Source of the DNA: Malurus cyaneus samueli
Taxonomy: Eukaryota; Chordata; Aves; Passeriformes; Maluridae
Length of the DNA stretch: 64,000 nt
Direction: 5' to 3'
Assembly (NCBI GenBank): GCA_009741485.1
Contig: CM019237.1
Location: 45,859,443-45,923,442 of the forward strand
The notes under the pieces were generated by a model. The model ran no database searches and was not told the origin of the DNA. It worked only from the letters and a program-made list of their open reading frames with translations. The position numbers were made by a program, and so were the translations under genes. Shown in pieces: positions 1 to 12,400 of the stretch (the stretch's first letter is position 1; every line of letters starts with the position of its first letter).

Positions 1-422
1 TTCTCTGGGAAATCATTAGTGAAATTTTATACCTTAAGTTGGTAGGCACCCAACAAGACCTCATAGCATGGTATTTCTGGACATGCTCCAAGAAGAGAAC
101 GATCCAAACAAGACCATTTGCTGATGAAAAAAGATCAGAGTTAAGTAGCAAATGCTTCTGTGACTGGATGTTATGTGTGTGTGTACTGCATAATATATAC
201 CCAAGTGTTTATATTCTATGTTGGCATTTACTTTCTTGTTAATTGTTTCCCCTTTCCATACATATAAGGGTAGCTAGTGAAACATCACAGTAGTTTTCAC
301 AGAGACATGGAAATTACTGAAGGGACATGTGAAGGAAAAATAAAGAAAGCAACAAAGGCATGTTAAAACATGAATCTAGTTAGAGCAGAGAACAATCAGA
401 TCTGTTTTCTTCTTATGTTTAG

Positions 423-498
423 TATCAGGTTTTGCGTAAGGCTAAGACATCTATCCAGAAGCTGGAGCAAACCTTGTGTTCTTTGCTGAAGATGAAAG
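423..498 (+). CDS. STRA8: STRA8 exon a (bHLH helix 2 region)
   Basis: The acceptor is a pyrimidine-rich tract ending in TTTAG, and the donor is AAAG|GTAACT. The exon codes YQVLRKAKTSIQKLEQTL followed by a Leu-rich helix end. It leaves phase 1, completed by the next exon to Ala. This is the first exon visible; upstream coding exons are outside the window. Confidence 0.92.
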
Positions 499-3400
499 GT
501 AACTGTATGCAAGTATTTGTTTGGACAAAGAGCCTAGACTTGGTTTTTATGTATCTGTTAAATAGAGAGAGGCACACAGCTGAGCCATTGAAGCCACAGC
601 CAACTGTGGCTTTAGTGGTGCCAATGAAAAAGGGATAGTGAAAAGTCTGTCAACCCACTAAGCACTGCATCTCAGAAATCCCCCTATAAAACACAGCCTT
701 TCCTACCCCCTCCCTGGCCTAGGTGAAGGAAGGAAACAAGCAATTGCTGCTATCCCATGGCAGCAGGTGGTTCAGCCTGAGTACTCTTGGCAGCTGCTGC
801 CGATTTGCCCCGACAAGTGTGGGGCTGGCTTGGGTCCCCAGGCTGGATCCTTAGGCTCCTACCAGGAGCCTGCAGGAGTGTATGTGCTTCTCCTGGCCAC
901 AGCTGTCACCAGCACCCAGCCTGGTGAGAATTTAGACTGCAGAACAGCACGCTGTGGTGTGAGGTAAAAGGATTTCCTAGGATAGGAAGTGGAAGCCTTT
1001 GCTTAAGCATGTACTCCAATAGAAATGGTTAAGTGGGATGCTACAGTTGTGTTTTCTTTCAGGTTGGCAGGCCATCTTTGTGCCGTGCTCTGTTACAGCC
1101 TGTGACACCCCAGTCACGCTGTAACAGAGCAGGTACCGTCTGTGCTTGTGGCAGGTCCTGCTATGGGGCTTCATGCCCTCAACAGCATGCCTTGTGTTTA
1201 CTGCTGCTGGCCACTGCCTTTGCTGTCAGCAAATAGGACTAGCGGCTGACAGGGTAGAGGCTTTGGGCGTACTTTTTTATCCTTCAAATGTCCAAATTCC
1301 TGTCAGCGAGAAAAAAGAACGCTATTCATGTGATTTGCACCTGCAATAATTTGCATCAATTAGAAGTCTCAATGCTTAAAATGAGCAATCTCATCTGAAC
1401 CCACATCCTTAGATAACCCATAAAAGTGAGTCATAGGTAGAAAGAATAGTTTTACAGAGCAAAACTGAAGGGATGACAAGCAGTGAGGCTGGCTGAGGAG
1501 AGTTTGAGACAAGCTTCCCCTTGTATTTACTTGCATATGTGTAAAATTCATATTGCCTGTGAAGTATAGGTTGAATGTCAGGGGTTTTTACATGCAATTT
1601 GTTCATTATAAGGTAATCAAAACATATTGTATTGACTAGTGCATGGCTGGACTTTGATTTGCTGGTTGTTTCCCCCATCAGTTCTGTCAAATCAATGTTA
1701 GGAAGAAGGCATTGATGCTAAGTTCCTCAGTGTTGATAAACTCCCAGTAGTGATAGTTATGTTGTAGGAGAGACAGATATTTCTTCTTTCACATAATTTT
1801 TGCCTAATGAAAAGCTCTGTCTTGTGAAGAACCAGTTGCTGACAGTATTCTGCTTGGTGAGGGCTGAGGGTGAGCGAAGCCAAAAGTGCCATTAAAGTGA
1901 CAGTAATTTTTCTGCTGACAACAGCAAGCTGCAGTCTGGAGGATGGGAGCCCATCCAGCTTGGAGGAAGTCAGGGAGGAATATGTCCGGAGGCAGTTTGG
2001 CAGTCACAGGTAAGGACTTCTACTAGGCAAGAAAATAGGATAATACTTTGTATTTGCTTCCATTCCAACATCTCTGAACCTGTTTGTCATTTCTACTGTA
2101 TTTCCAAGCAGAGGTTTTTCATCATGAGGAAAGGACAAAGAGATTTCACCTGGATCCCTGTAGGCCCATCAAGTACACATTGTAAACATGTTGTTGGTCT
2201 CATTTCCACTCAGTGCCTGTACTTTCTTTCCCTTCTATGTAGCTGATCTCTGGTAAGGACTTCTCATTGCTTGCAAAACAAAAGAAGGAGGAAAAAACTG
2301 GCTTGGGAAGAATGGTCCTGAGCTCTGGAGTGATCATGACAAGGGCCTTATTAATCCAGTTAAGAAGTTGTTCATGTGTTTTTTTTTCCCCTTGTGTTTT
2401 GCCAGCACTACATCAACCTCAGAAGATGTGAGTGAAAGTGACTCTGCCATCTGGTATTTGCTTCAAGAATGTGAAAAACAAATGCTGGAAGAAGATGGGA
2501 AGTCAGAATTTATACAGTTTTCAGACACTTTATCCCCAGATCTAGTGGAATTTGAACGGTAGGTGCATGCTACGCTGCCTTCAGGTTTTTAACTTTTTTG
2601 CATTAACACTGTGTATCCAGGTGCTGCCATTCATGCAGCCCTGCTGGAGCTCACATCTGCCTTGCAGAGGCTTTGTGCAACTTTGGTCCTACTAGTGGTG
2701 AAGCTGATCACTTCCTAAGTCCCTGTGGCTTGCACATGAATGGACTCTCAGTGTTGTAGCAATCCTCAGCTTTTCAGGCCTTGGCAAATCCCTGAGGATT
2801 TTTCACTGTTTAAGGAAAAGAAGAAAATTTCTTTTAAGTGTGTCAGTCCGTGTGTTGCTATGCTTTACCACTGTCCATATGGCTTGCAGAGTAAGAAGGA
2901 ACAGACATGCTAACAGCAGTAGTTTAACAGGGAAGCTCAGGTGGAGCAGGAGGTTATTAATCCAGGATGATTTATGCAGGTATGTGTCCCTGTGTTATCT
3001 GTGCTTTCAATACCCTATCAGGTTTTATCCCTGCAATAGGGCTGGATTCTAGGAGTGTAAGAATTGCTGCACCAGATGAAATTTTTGAGAGTCTAGCTCT
3101 TCCAGGGAGGTGCAGGAACCAGAGGCAGGCACATACCTTTCCCCCCAGTGATGCTCATCCTTCCTCTAATGGCATTGTTGTGGGGAGCTTGAACACGGCT
3201 GCCTTTTCCAGAAACAGACCGTTAGCTCCTGGCAGCTTGGAGTACTTTTCTACTGGGATCAGAGCAGGGTAAGGCTGGATTCAGCCAAGGAAGATCTTGT
3301 AGTCCTCTGGGCTGCAGAATAATGGTTGTCTGGAAGATACAAGAGGGCATTCTGCAACAATGCAAAAATATCTGCAACACTGGGGAGGAGGGGAACCTAA

Positions 3401-6400
3401 ACATTTGCATGTATGTTACACTCAAGATTAGTGTATGGTAGTCTATAAACCCTTTAATGGCCTAAATGCCTGGTGCAGGACCTAAAATTCAAAGACCACT
3501 GTTCTCATGTCAGTTTTCCATGTATTTTAATTAGAAGTTGTAACGGTAAAATTACTGTTTTTTTTCAAAGTTACTGATATCTTAAAAATGAGTGCATTAT
3601 AATGCATGTTCTTCCCCTTGCTATTAGTCAACACTACGAGGTGCTTAGAGGTTTTATCCTGCTTTTCAAACAAGAAAAACGATTATTTGGTTGTAAAGAT
3701 ATGAGAAATATATGAATGTGTAATCTATCCTGTACCATCAAGCAGTCAATTTCACCCTAACCATTCCAGAGAATCTCTGGAATGGAGAATCCAGAGCTGC
3801 AGTTGGCATCCTCTTCCATGGCGTCATCGCCATAACCAAAACTGCATAACGAAAAGCTTCTCCAGTTCCTTCTGTTTTGCTTCGAACTCCTATGTATTTC
3901 TAAAAATCCCTTGGATCATCGGGTTTTTCCTCGAAAGGAGACTGCAGCTGGGCCAGCAGATGGCACCAGCTTCTCACTCCTGCTCCTGCTTCTGCTCCTC
4001 TGAGAATTGGAGGGGGCTGTTGTAAGGTATCGTTTACAAGACCTTCAAATGTGCTGAATCAAGATTTTCACGATTAGAAAAATCTACTTCATCAAAGACT
4101 GCACGACAGAGCCATAAACACGTGACTTTCCTGTTCTTTACTGACAAGGCAAACCAGGGCCCGTGCTGTGTGTACTGTGGTACTAATCCTATAGTCCTAG
4201 GACAGATTGCATTTGGTTTACAGCTAATTCTTGACAAATAAATCGACAAGGACTCTTCAGCAAAGAAAATAACAGCCTTTTGGTGATCATTTAATCACAT
4301 TATTTGGGAAGCATCAGAAATGCTTCAACTGACGGGGGTTTTTCCCATGTCTAGCAGCAGAAGCTACATTGGTAGGGCTTCACTGTACTCTGTCCAGAGC
4401 AAAATGTAGTTGTCTCCTTCCAGCTGGGAAGGAAATAGTTGAGTCGTGGCTCAGGCTTAATTTCTTTAGTGGAGCAGTCTATTGGTGATTCATGTTCATC
4501 CCACTTGAGAAATTCCAGGTCCTTTGTTTGGAGCTGGACTTCCAGAAACCAGTGAGTGCAATACCTCACATGAGAACGCTTATTTCCATTTCTGGTATTT
4601 TGTCTCCAGCAGTGGTGGACAATACTCCAGAGTGCAGAAACTGGGGTTTAAACAGGTTTATGCTTGCCTACAAAATTATCTCTTCAATATTGGTTTGCTG
4701 GAACAAATATTTACAAATTAAAAAAGAAAATAATTAACACTTTTGAATTACTTTCTCATGCAATACTGTTTAGTCAACCAGGAAATGTGCTTATTTGGGA
4801 CATCTTCCAAGGAATCATTTTGAGCCCAAACATAGTAACAATGACTACTGTTTATAGAACTCTTGGTTTGTACTCCTTTGATCTTGTTATTTTCATCTGA
4901 GACTCTCTAAGCATTTCATTAATGTAAAATAACCATCAGTGCTACTTTCTGAGGCAGACATTATTATCCTTCGTTCACTGTGCCACACAGTGCTAACAGA
5001 AGAAGCAGGCTTGTTTTGAGGTTTAGTTATTGGGTTGAAGTTATAACTGCTGCGTTCCATCACCAGTTTCACTACAGACTAGATAGAAATCAGTCTTGGG
5101 GATGTGCTTCCATAGATGTAAAATGGAGGAAATTGAGCTCCCATGCTTAAGTCAGAGCATCCGAACCTGGGGTAATCTCTTTCTACCTGCATGTATAGTA
5201 CCTAATACGTAAGGATCTGACCTCAGTCAGGACTATAAAGTGTAATGCAATGCCAGTAAGTGTTTAAAAAGTGACTTACAGGGCAAAAGGCTCAGGATAC
5301 AAAGGCAAGTAACTGAAAAATTATTAAATCCTAGAATGAGATTTGCCTGTGCAACAAATACAATCTGCAGTGCCTGGAGCTTCTGTTGTGAGACTGTCCT
5401 GCTGAAGGCTGTAGCTGGAGCCTGCTTTTTGCAGGTGAAATCTTCCAACAGCATGGTCATCATTCAGTAATTGTATGAAGTCTTAGAGGCAGCGTCAGTG
5501 AAGTAGTTATGGATCAGAGCTACCAGCCAGTGTCCTGCTGATTTTCAGGAGATGGCTGCCTTATAGCCTGCTCTTAAGAGATGCTCACTTTCCTTTCCTT
5601 CCAGATACCTGTATTTTTATAAGCACACAGTGGACCTGCTGATAGAGCATGGAATTGTTTGCACTGGAGAAGTGCCTCTTCCTGAGGTCTCCACAGCTAT
5701 TTCCCACTTCTGGCAAGAGCTTTCTGAAGAGAGCAGGGACAGCATCTTGCAGTACTGTAGCCAGAGAGATTTCCTCATGGATCCCAAGGCAGCTTGCCAA
5801 GAGCCTGCTTGCACTGAAGGTAGTGTGAGGGACAGCGGAGGTAACAGTGAGGAAGCCAGTGGTTCCTCAGTCTCCACACCAGAGGAAGTAAGTGCTCAGC
5901 AACATTCACAGTCTGCCTCTGAAACTCCAAACCTACAGATGCTAATTGGCTCTGTGGCTTTTAATTGGAAATATACAGTAGTTGTAACTACGCTTTCTCA
6001 AGACCACTTGAATGCAAAAGTGGAGACAGTAAGCAGTCTTTGAATAAATGTCTGCAACAAATTTTCTCTTGGTAAGATACCTAGCAAGCTATAGTAGTGC
6101 AGTGGAAGTAATCCTGCCAGTCTCCACTCAGGTGGAGTTTCTGTGCTAAGTAACAGTTAAATTTGCTTGTACCTTGCTCCATAAACAGGGAGCAAGAACA
6201 AGAATTGTACAGTTACTGTGCTCTGCAAACTCTCCAAAGAGCACAGGTAATCTGAATCCAGAAGGAATACCTAGTATGCCAAAGCCTACTCGGCTTTGGG
6301 TTGGGTGTGTTTTGGGTCGGGTGTGTTTTTTTTAATCAAAGAACTTGGTAGCAAAGAGAAAGTATTTTTAGACCAGTTTCAGTAGTACAGAGCCAATGAC

Positions 6401-9400
6401 TGCCTGTACCACGCACCTCTGAGCTAAGAAGACTCAGCCAAGACTGAGTAGATCAGGGCATTTATTAATAAGAGATTGATTAAATAACAGCCAACTCTAT
6501 AAATGGTTCCTGGAGCACTGATTGCTGAAGTAACTAGCTGCCCAAAGAGGTATGTGTCATTTTATTAGCTGCAAGGGAGGGACAGATGTTTACCTTTAGC
6601 ATGTAAGTAAATTGACAAGTTCTTTTTGAGTCACAGGACACAACCCACACTGCTTGCACTTAGGAAAAGTCATGGGAATGTTCCATGTATGGTGCTTTCT
6701 GGCACAGACGGTGTGTGAACTGCATTATGGCAGAGTGAACTAAAGAGTTTAGTGGTCTGACACAGGGAGCATCCAGACTCCTTTTTAAACTGGAATCAGA
6801 TTTGGAGAGACTGGCTGGTACAGCTGAGACCTCCAGCCATAAGCAGCAGTGCCCAGTCAGGTCTCTAAAGCACCGATACAGATGGGTTTTACTTGTTTTT
6901 TGGGAGATGTAATGTGAAGTCTAATTTCTAGAGGCTGAAGCAGGTTTAAGGGAATGGACTGACTTGGTGTTGCTAGCAGTGAAATACAGTTATTCCATAT
7001 TAGTCCTGTCTCTACAAAACCTCTTGGTTTACTCTAGCTGTAAACATCTCTATTAATGTAAAGAAAGAATATCATACTTCTAAATGCTTTATTACTAAAA
7101 ATTATGCCCTAGGTAAAACTTTCAGGTAGCTGGATATGCTGACATCTGAAGTGATTTCTCTGCTAGGTAATGTTTGAAGATGCATTTGATGTTGCTGCTG
7201 GTTTTCTTGACAGAAGCAAGACTCAAGGAACGTCTAGCCAGAGGTAAATAACAAACTTGCCCCTTTTGGTAGACACAATAATTTAATAGCCCACTGTCAG
7301 TACTCCATGGCAAGTAGTCTGTGGAGCAGGACAATGGCTCTTTTTAATAAGTGGTTAGAGTAGAAGCTTCCAGCAACTGTGCTCACAATAATACTTCCTT
7401 TTAAGGTGAAAAAATCAAACAAATGGTCATTTACAGCAGAATCAGTTAGAATCACTTATTAAGAGCAGCATAACACTTCAGGATAACTGGGGTCCTGACT
7501 TTCTTTGCCACTCTGCACAGCTTTCTGTCTTTTCAATTTACAATACTCTTAAAGTTTTCTTTTTCTCTCTGTCACTTACCAGACCTGTGAGAACCAAGAG
7601 ACATTCCCTGGATAAATCAGCTAACCATAAACTGCACTCTCATTTAATAAGACAAAAATTTTTCAACATTTTCTCCCTTGTCTTGTTCAAGTACCCCAAT
7701 TCAGTCACAAGGAGACGGTCAGGTTAAAGTGTGGTTGACCTGAATAGAAACACCAAAGAAACACAGGACCTATTAAATAATAACATCTCTTTCCTCTTCA
7801 GTTCCTGTGAGTTACCTAGAAGTGAACATCAGATACAAAGCTGGCCCTGCCTTTGATTTTTCCCAGTAGCCCAAAAAAAGAAAAGGGTAGCTTTCCTCAA
7901 AAGGAAAATCACATTATGATTCATCTTGTATGGATTCTTGCCACTTAGTCTTTGTTAGGATTGTTTCTCCTTGTAAATTGTGTTTTTAATCTGTGAGGTT
8001 TTAAACCCATTTTCTACTTTTCAAATTTAGAGTGATCTTTAATGTGAATCTCTTCCTTTCACTGCCATTCCAAGCTGCATTTCCAGAACAGAATGAATAA
8101 AATTATTGTTTTGGCTGTTGATCCGAATATACTTAAATGGATGAAAAATCTTAATCAATATTTATCTATTAAATAACATCTTTTAGTACACAATTTCCAC
8201 TTGCTTTTAAAATAAGATTAAGTACCCTTTAATACTACAAAGTATCACCATAATCTTTACAGTCTGTTTCAGTTAGTATTCCAATAGTCAACATTTCTTG
8301 TTTTCTCCTCCTTGCCTGTTGTTCTGCGCCTCGTAATTGTGGACAGAGGTGTGATGGCAGAACTTTGTATAATTCCAGGAAGAATACAGAGATGAAGTCC
8401 AGAATAAGTAGCTTAGCTTTGTGTCACAGTTACCTGAGAACAAATCTGCCAGTTTAGGTTAGTTTGCTGCCAGTTATAGCTAGCATGTCATTTCATGACC
8501 ACAGGTTACTGCATTCACTCAAAAACTTTACAAAAGAAGTCTAAGGTGTTCCTCTGAACAACCCTACAAACTACACTCCCAAATAACCGTTGTTGCTCTC
8601 TGTTTTAATGGATATATACCTTTCCCCAAAAGTATGTCACTATAGCTGTCATGTATCAGTGGATCTCCATGTTGTGACACCAGTTTCTTGTATTTCTGTT
8701 CTCTCTTCTTGCATATCTTCCTTACACTTGGCAAACAGTATCTCATCAATACATCCATCACCACTCCTCCCTGTCTTGTTTGGCTATTGTCTTTAATATC
8801 AGAACCATCTTGAAAATAATTTTATTTTTTTTTAAATTTCTAAATAAAATGTGGAGGAGAGAAAGTAGGGAGAAAGGAATGGGAAATTAAATACAGTATC
8901 TGCTTCCATTTTCAGTTCTGCATTTGCAAGCTGCACTTCTGAAAATCCAGAGGATCACCAAAGACTCTACCTGCAGGTCACTGACTTCCTAAAACAGCTC
9001 TTCTTCACTAATACACAGTTGTGCCAGGTAAGCCTTGCCAAAGGATTCCTTAAAGAAGGAGCAATGTATTTCAGGGCAGTGCATTTCAGCAGTAATATTA
9101 GGAAGGGATTTTTACATTCAATGCTTCTGATCATATTGTCCAGAATGATTACAAATAAGAACTTGGGGTTCATTATTTCTGATGTGTCATTCCAAAAGGC
9201 CACTAGGATTGCCTCTGTAAGAGGCAAAGGGTGAGTGAACATTGTTTTGAATATTATTCAAAATGGCAAATGATATGAGGAGTTTTGAATATGTTTTATT
9301 ATTATTGTTTGCATGAAAGTTCCACGCTTGAGTGAACTCCTTTGAGCAGGCAAAGCTCACTTTGCAGTTCTCAATCAACCCCCAGCTGCTTCATTCTTTG

Positions 9401-12400
9401 CTCAGCAGAACCACCTTCTGCATGTCTGGGTGCCAGGTTCCCTGCCCTGAGCCCTCCACTGGCAAGTCCTAGTAGCAGGATATTCCTGTTCTTGAAAGAC
9501 CCGATGGAAAGTTCCTGAGCTTCCTCTTAATCTCAGCCTACAGCTGCAAGTTTGCTGAGCCGGAAGTTTTTGTGTTTGTCTTGTTCTTCCTCCCCTTCTT
9601 GTCTCCCTGCCAAGGAGGCAGCTCAGACCTTGCATGTAGGTGAAGAACCAAAAGGGAGATACCCCTCAGCCAGAGCTTGTTTTGGTTCCGAGTCAGTGTA
9701 CTTCCACAGTAGCCATTGGTTTGTTAGTTTCTATTGCCTAGCTCCCACCTGGTCTCTGGTACTTGAACAGATGTTCCTCTGAAGGAAAATAGAAGGTTTG
9801 TGATGAGGGGTAGCTATAACAGAAAACAAGGTAGAAACTAGTATTGCACCACTATCTGAATCTATCCCAGCAGAGGCTGCTGCATGCCATTTGGTTCCCC
9901 CATCCTGGAGATAGTAGCACTAGAGGAGGTGCAGAGAATGGCAGCAAGCACAGGAAAAGGCATTAAATAGAAACTGTTACAAGTAGGACTTTTCTACAAA
10001 AGAAAACAAAAAGACTGAGCGGTATTGCAGGACCATTTTATTCCTACATGGTGTGGATTGGTACACAGAATGATTACTCATTGTGTCTAACACCAGAAGA
10101 ATTAGAAAGCACTAAATGACATCAACAAACATCTTAAAAATGTTTTCCTATACAAATTACCATATTTAAACTCCATGATCATCAATCCATGCGCAATTAC
10201 TAGATCTGAAGATCCAGATTCAATTTTAAGTGCTGGAGAACCTCACAGCACAGTTTGCTATAATATAGGAGCATTTATTGTACAACAGGGCACAGTGTGT
10301 GCCCAATTCTTGCACTTTTTATTTAAACTTCTCCTGCTGACTGTTGTAAGAGACCAGGCACTGACTGCTCTCCACAGCTCTTTGGTCTGTAAATAGTTAT
10401 GCTCTGTGTAAGAGCAAAGCCCTTCTCATGTTTATGTAAATGACCATGAACTGAGCGGGCCTAGAAAAGAAAGAAAAGCTTTAGGCAAGATATGGCATTT
10501 TCTGGTTTTAAATTTCTTTTGTGAGTGTCATGCCGGGCATGGTCTCATTTTGTCCTTCTGCTTGGGGCTGCATCATTATGTGTGAGTCCAAGTCCATCTC
10601 ACAACTCCCAGATGAGCTGCTATGGGAAGAGGTAGTATCTCTTTCAAGGTTTAAAGAGGCACATGTAAAATAAGCCTAGGAGAATGGGAGTGATGGGAAA
10701 ATAAGCAGCAAAAGAACCCAAAATACTGCAAATTGGCAGCTGACTGTACTCTGAATCCAAAAGGAAATAAAAAGCTGCACACACTTCTTTTACACAGGAA
10801 CTTTTAGCTGTTTGTGATAAGACAATAAAAAGGGAGTTTGAGCAGAAATCACCCAGGCTAGATAATGTGAAGGTCACAACCTGTTTTGATTTAGAGGTTA
10901 GTACAGCACATCTAGACAGTGTTGCCAAGAGGAAAAAAAAAAAAAAAAGAAAATATGACTGACAAGATATTTTTTGTTTTGAGAGCAGAAATTCGGATCC
11001 ATCTCAAAGCAAACAGATTGAGACAGTTATGAAAGTGGTTGCAGAGCAGGGATAGAAGATGTTCCAGCTAGCTTGAAACACACCAGCTCAGGCAGCAGCA
11101 GAGAGATCAGTATAGGCCACTCACCTTATCCCAGAAATTGGGCTGCTCAGAGCATCAGAGACTCCTGGACTTGACAGGGAAAGGAACCCGTCCTGCTTAC
11201 CTTATGGGTATGACTGAACGTCTGCAGACCATTCCCCTTCCCTCGATGTGGTACCTGTGCTGGTGCTAAGCTAGCACAGGAGTTTGGGCAGTGCTGAGAT
11301 AAATTATCTCAAGGATGAAGCAGTGTCCCAGTACACTGTGCACACCTGCTAGAAGATACAGAGATGGGTAGCAAGTACAGTAAGTACCAAGGTAAGGCAT
11401 GTGATGTGCCCCTGGCCGAAATACACAAGGCAGCCCATGGTCTCCTTTGCTTTCATCTGCAGAGCTGATGGATTTTATTGCTGGTCAGTCATGCCAGTGC
11501 CATGTTCTGTTATAACTGGTTAACTGTCCAGGTGTAAAGTACTGCAGTTGGATTGTGCATGGTCACTGTTTCACAGTCACAGAGTGACAGAGCACAGCTC
11601 CTCTTGAGCCCCTGCCCTGGCTCCCAAGGCTGCCAAAGGCATGCACCTCACTGGAATAAAAAGCTTCAGAAAGACTCACACAAGAGGAGGGGGAAAATAA
11701 TCTGGACAAGGAAAGGGAAAGGTCTTAAAAGAGCAGTGACCCCAAAATGAGAATAGGAGCATACTTCTATGGTACATGATAGAGAAATACTTCTGAGCAT
11801 GAGATTAGTTAAGCAATCTTGTAATTTTTCAAGAGCTGTTGTCTTAAGGTCACATCATAAGAGAAGCTTAGCAGCAAAGGCAGCAAAGAATTCATTTAGA
11901 TTGAAAAGTTTTACCTAAATGAAACTCAGTGGGGCTTTTTTACTAAATAGTACTGAGCACCTTGTGTCTTCAAAGGCACACTTTCTTTGAAAATTATGGA
12001 TTTTAGATAAGTCACTTGACAAGCAAGTGGGATTTAGTGCTCCTTAAGCTATACATTTTTAAACAGTACCTATTTTTAAAAGCAGTATTTCACTGAAGAG
12101 TCTTGCATCAATGCAGAAGGTGGACTAGATGGACTGCAAGCATAAATACATCCATATTCCAGACTTTGATTTCTCAAGAGCCACTTATTCTCTATAAACC
12201 GGTGAAAGAGAAGACCATTTCTTTCTGTTGCTAGAAGTGGAGCAAAGCCTGAAGTTAGTAGAAGTTAAGGCCTCAAGGAAGCTCTCATACCTTCAGAGCC
12301 TGACATGCTTGCTACCACAGTCAGTAACAGCTATCTGGATGATGTAAACAGAGCCAGGGTAGAGCCCTGTGATTTTAGAAGGAAATTGGGAGGAAAATTC

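Noticed and set aside
9895..9975. A possible CR1 fragment
   Set aside because: The words CATCCTGGAGATAG and GGAGGTGCAGAGAATGGCAG are only weakly CR1-like and lack the 3' tail, so I could not support the call.
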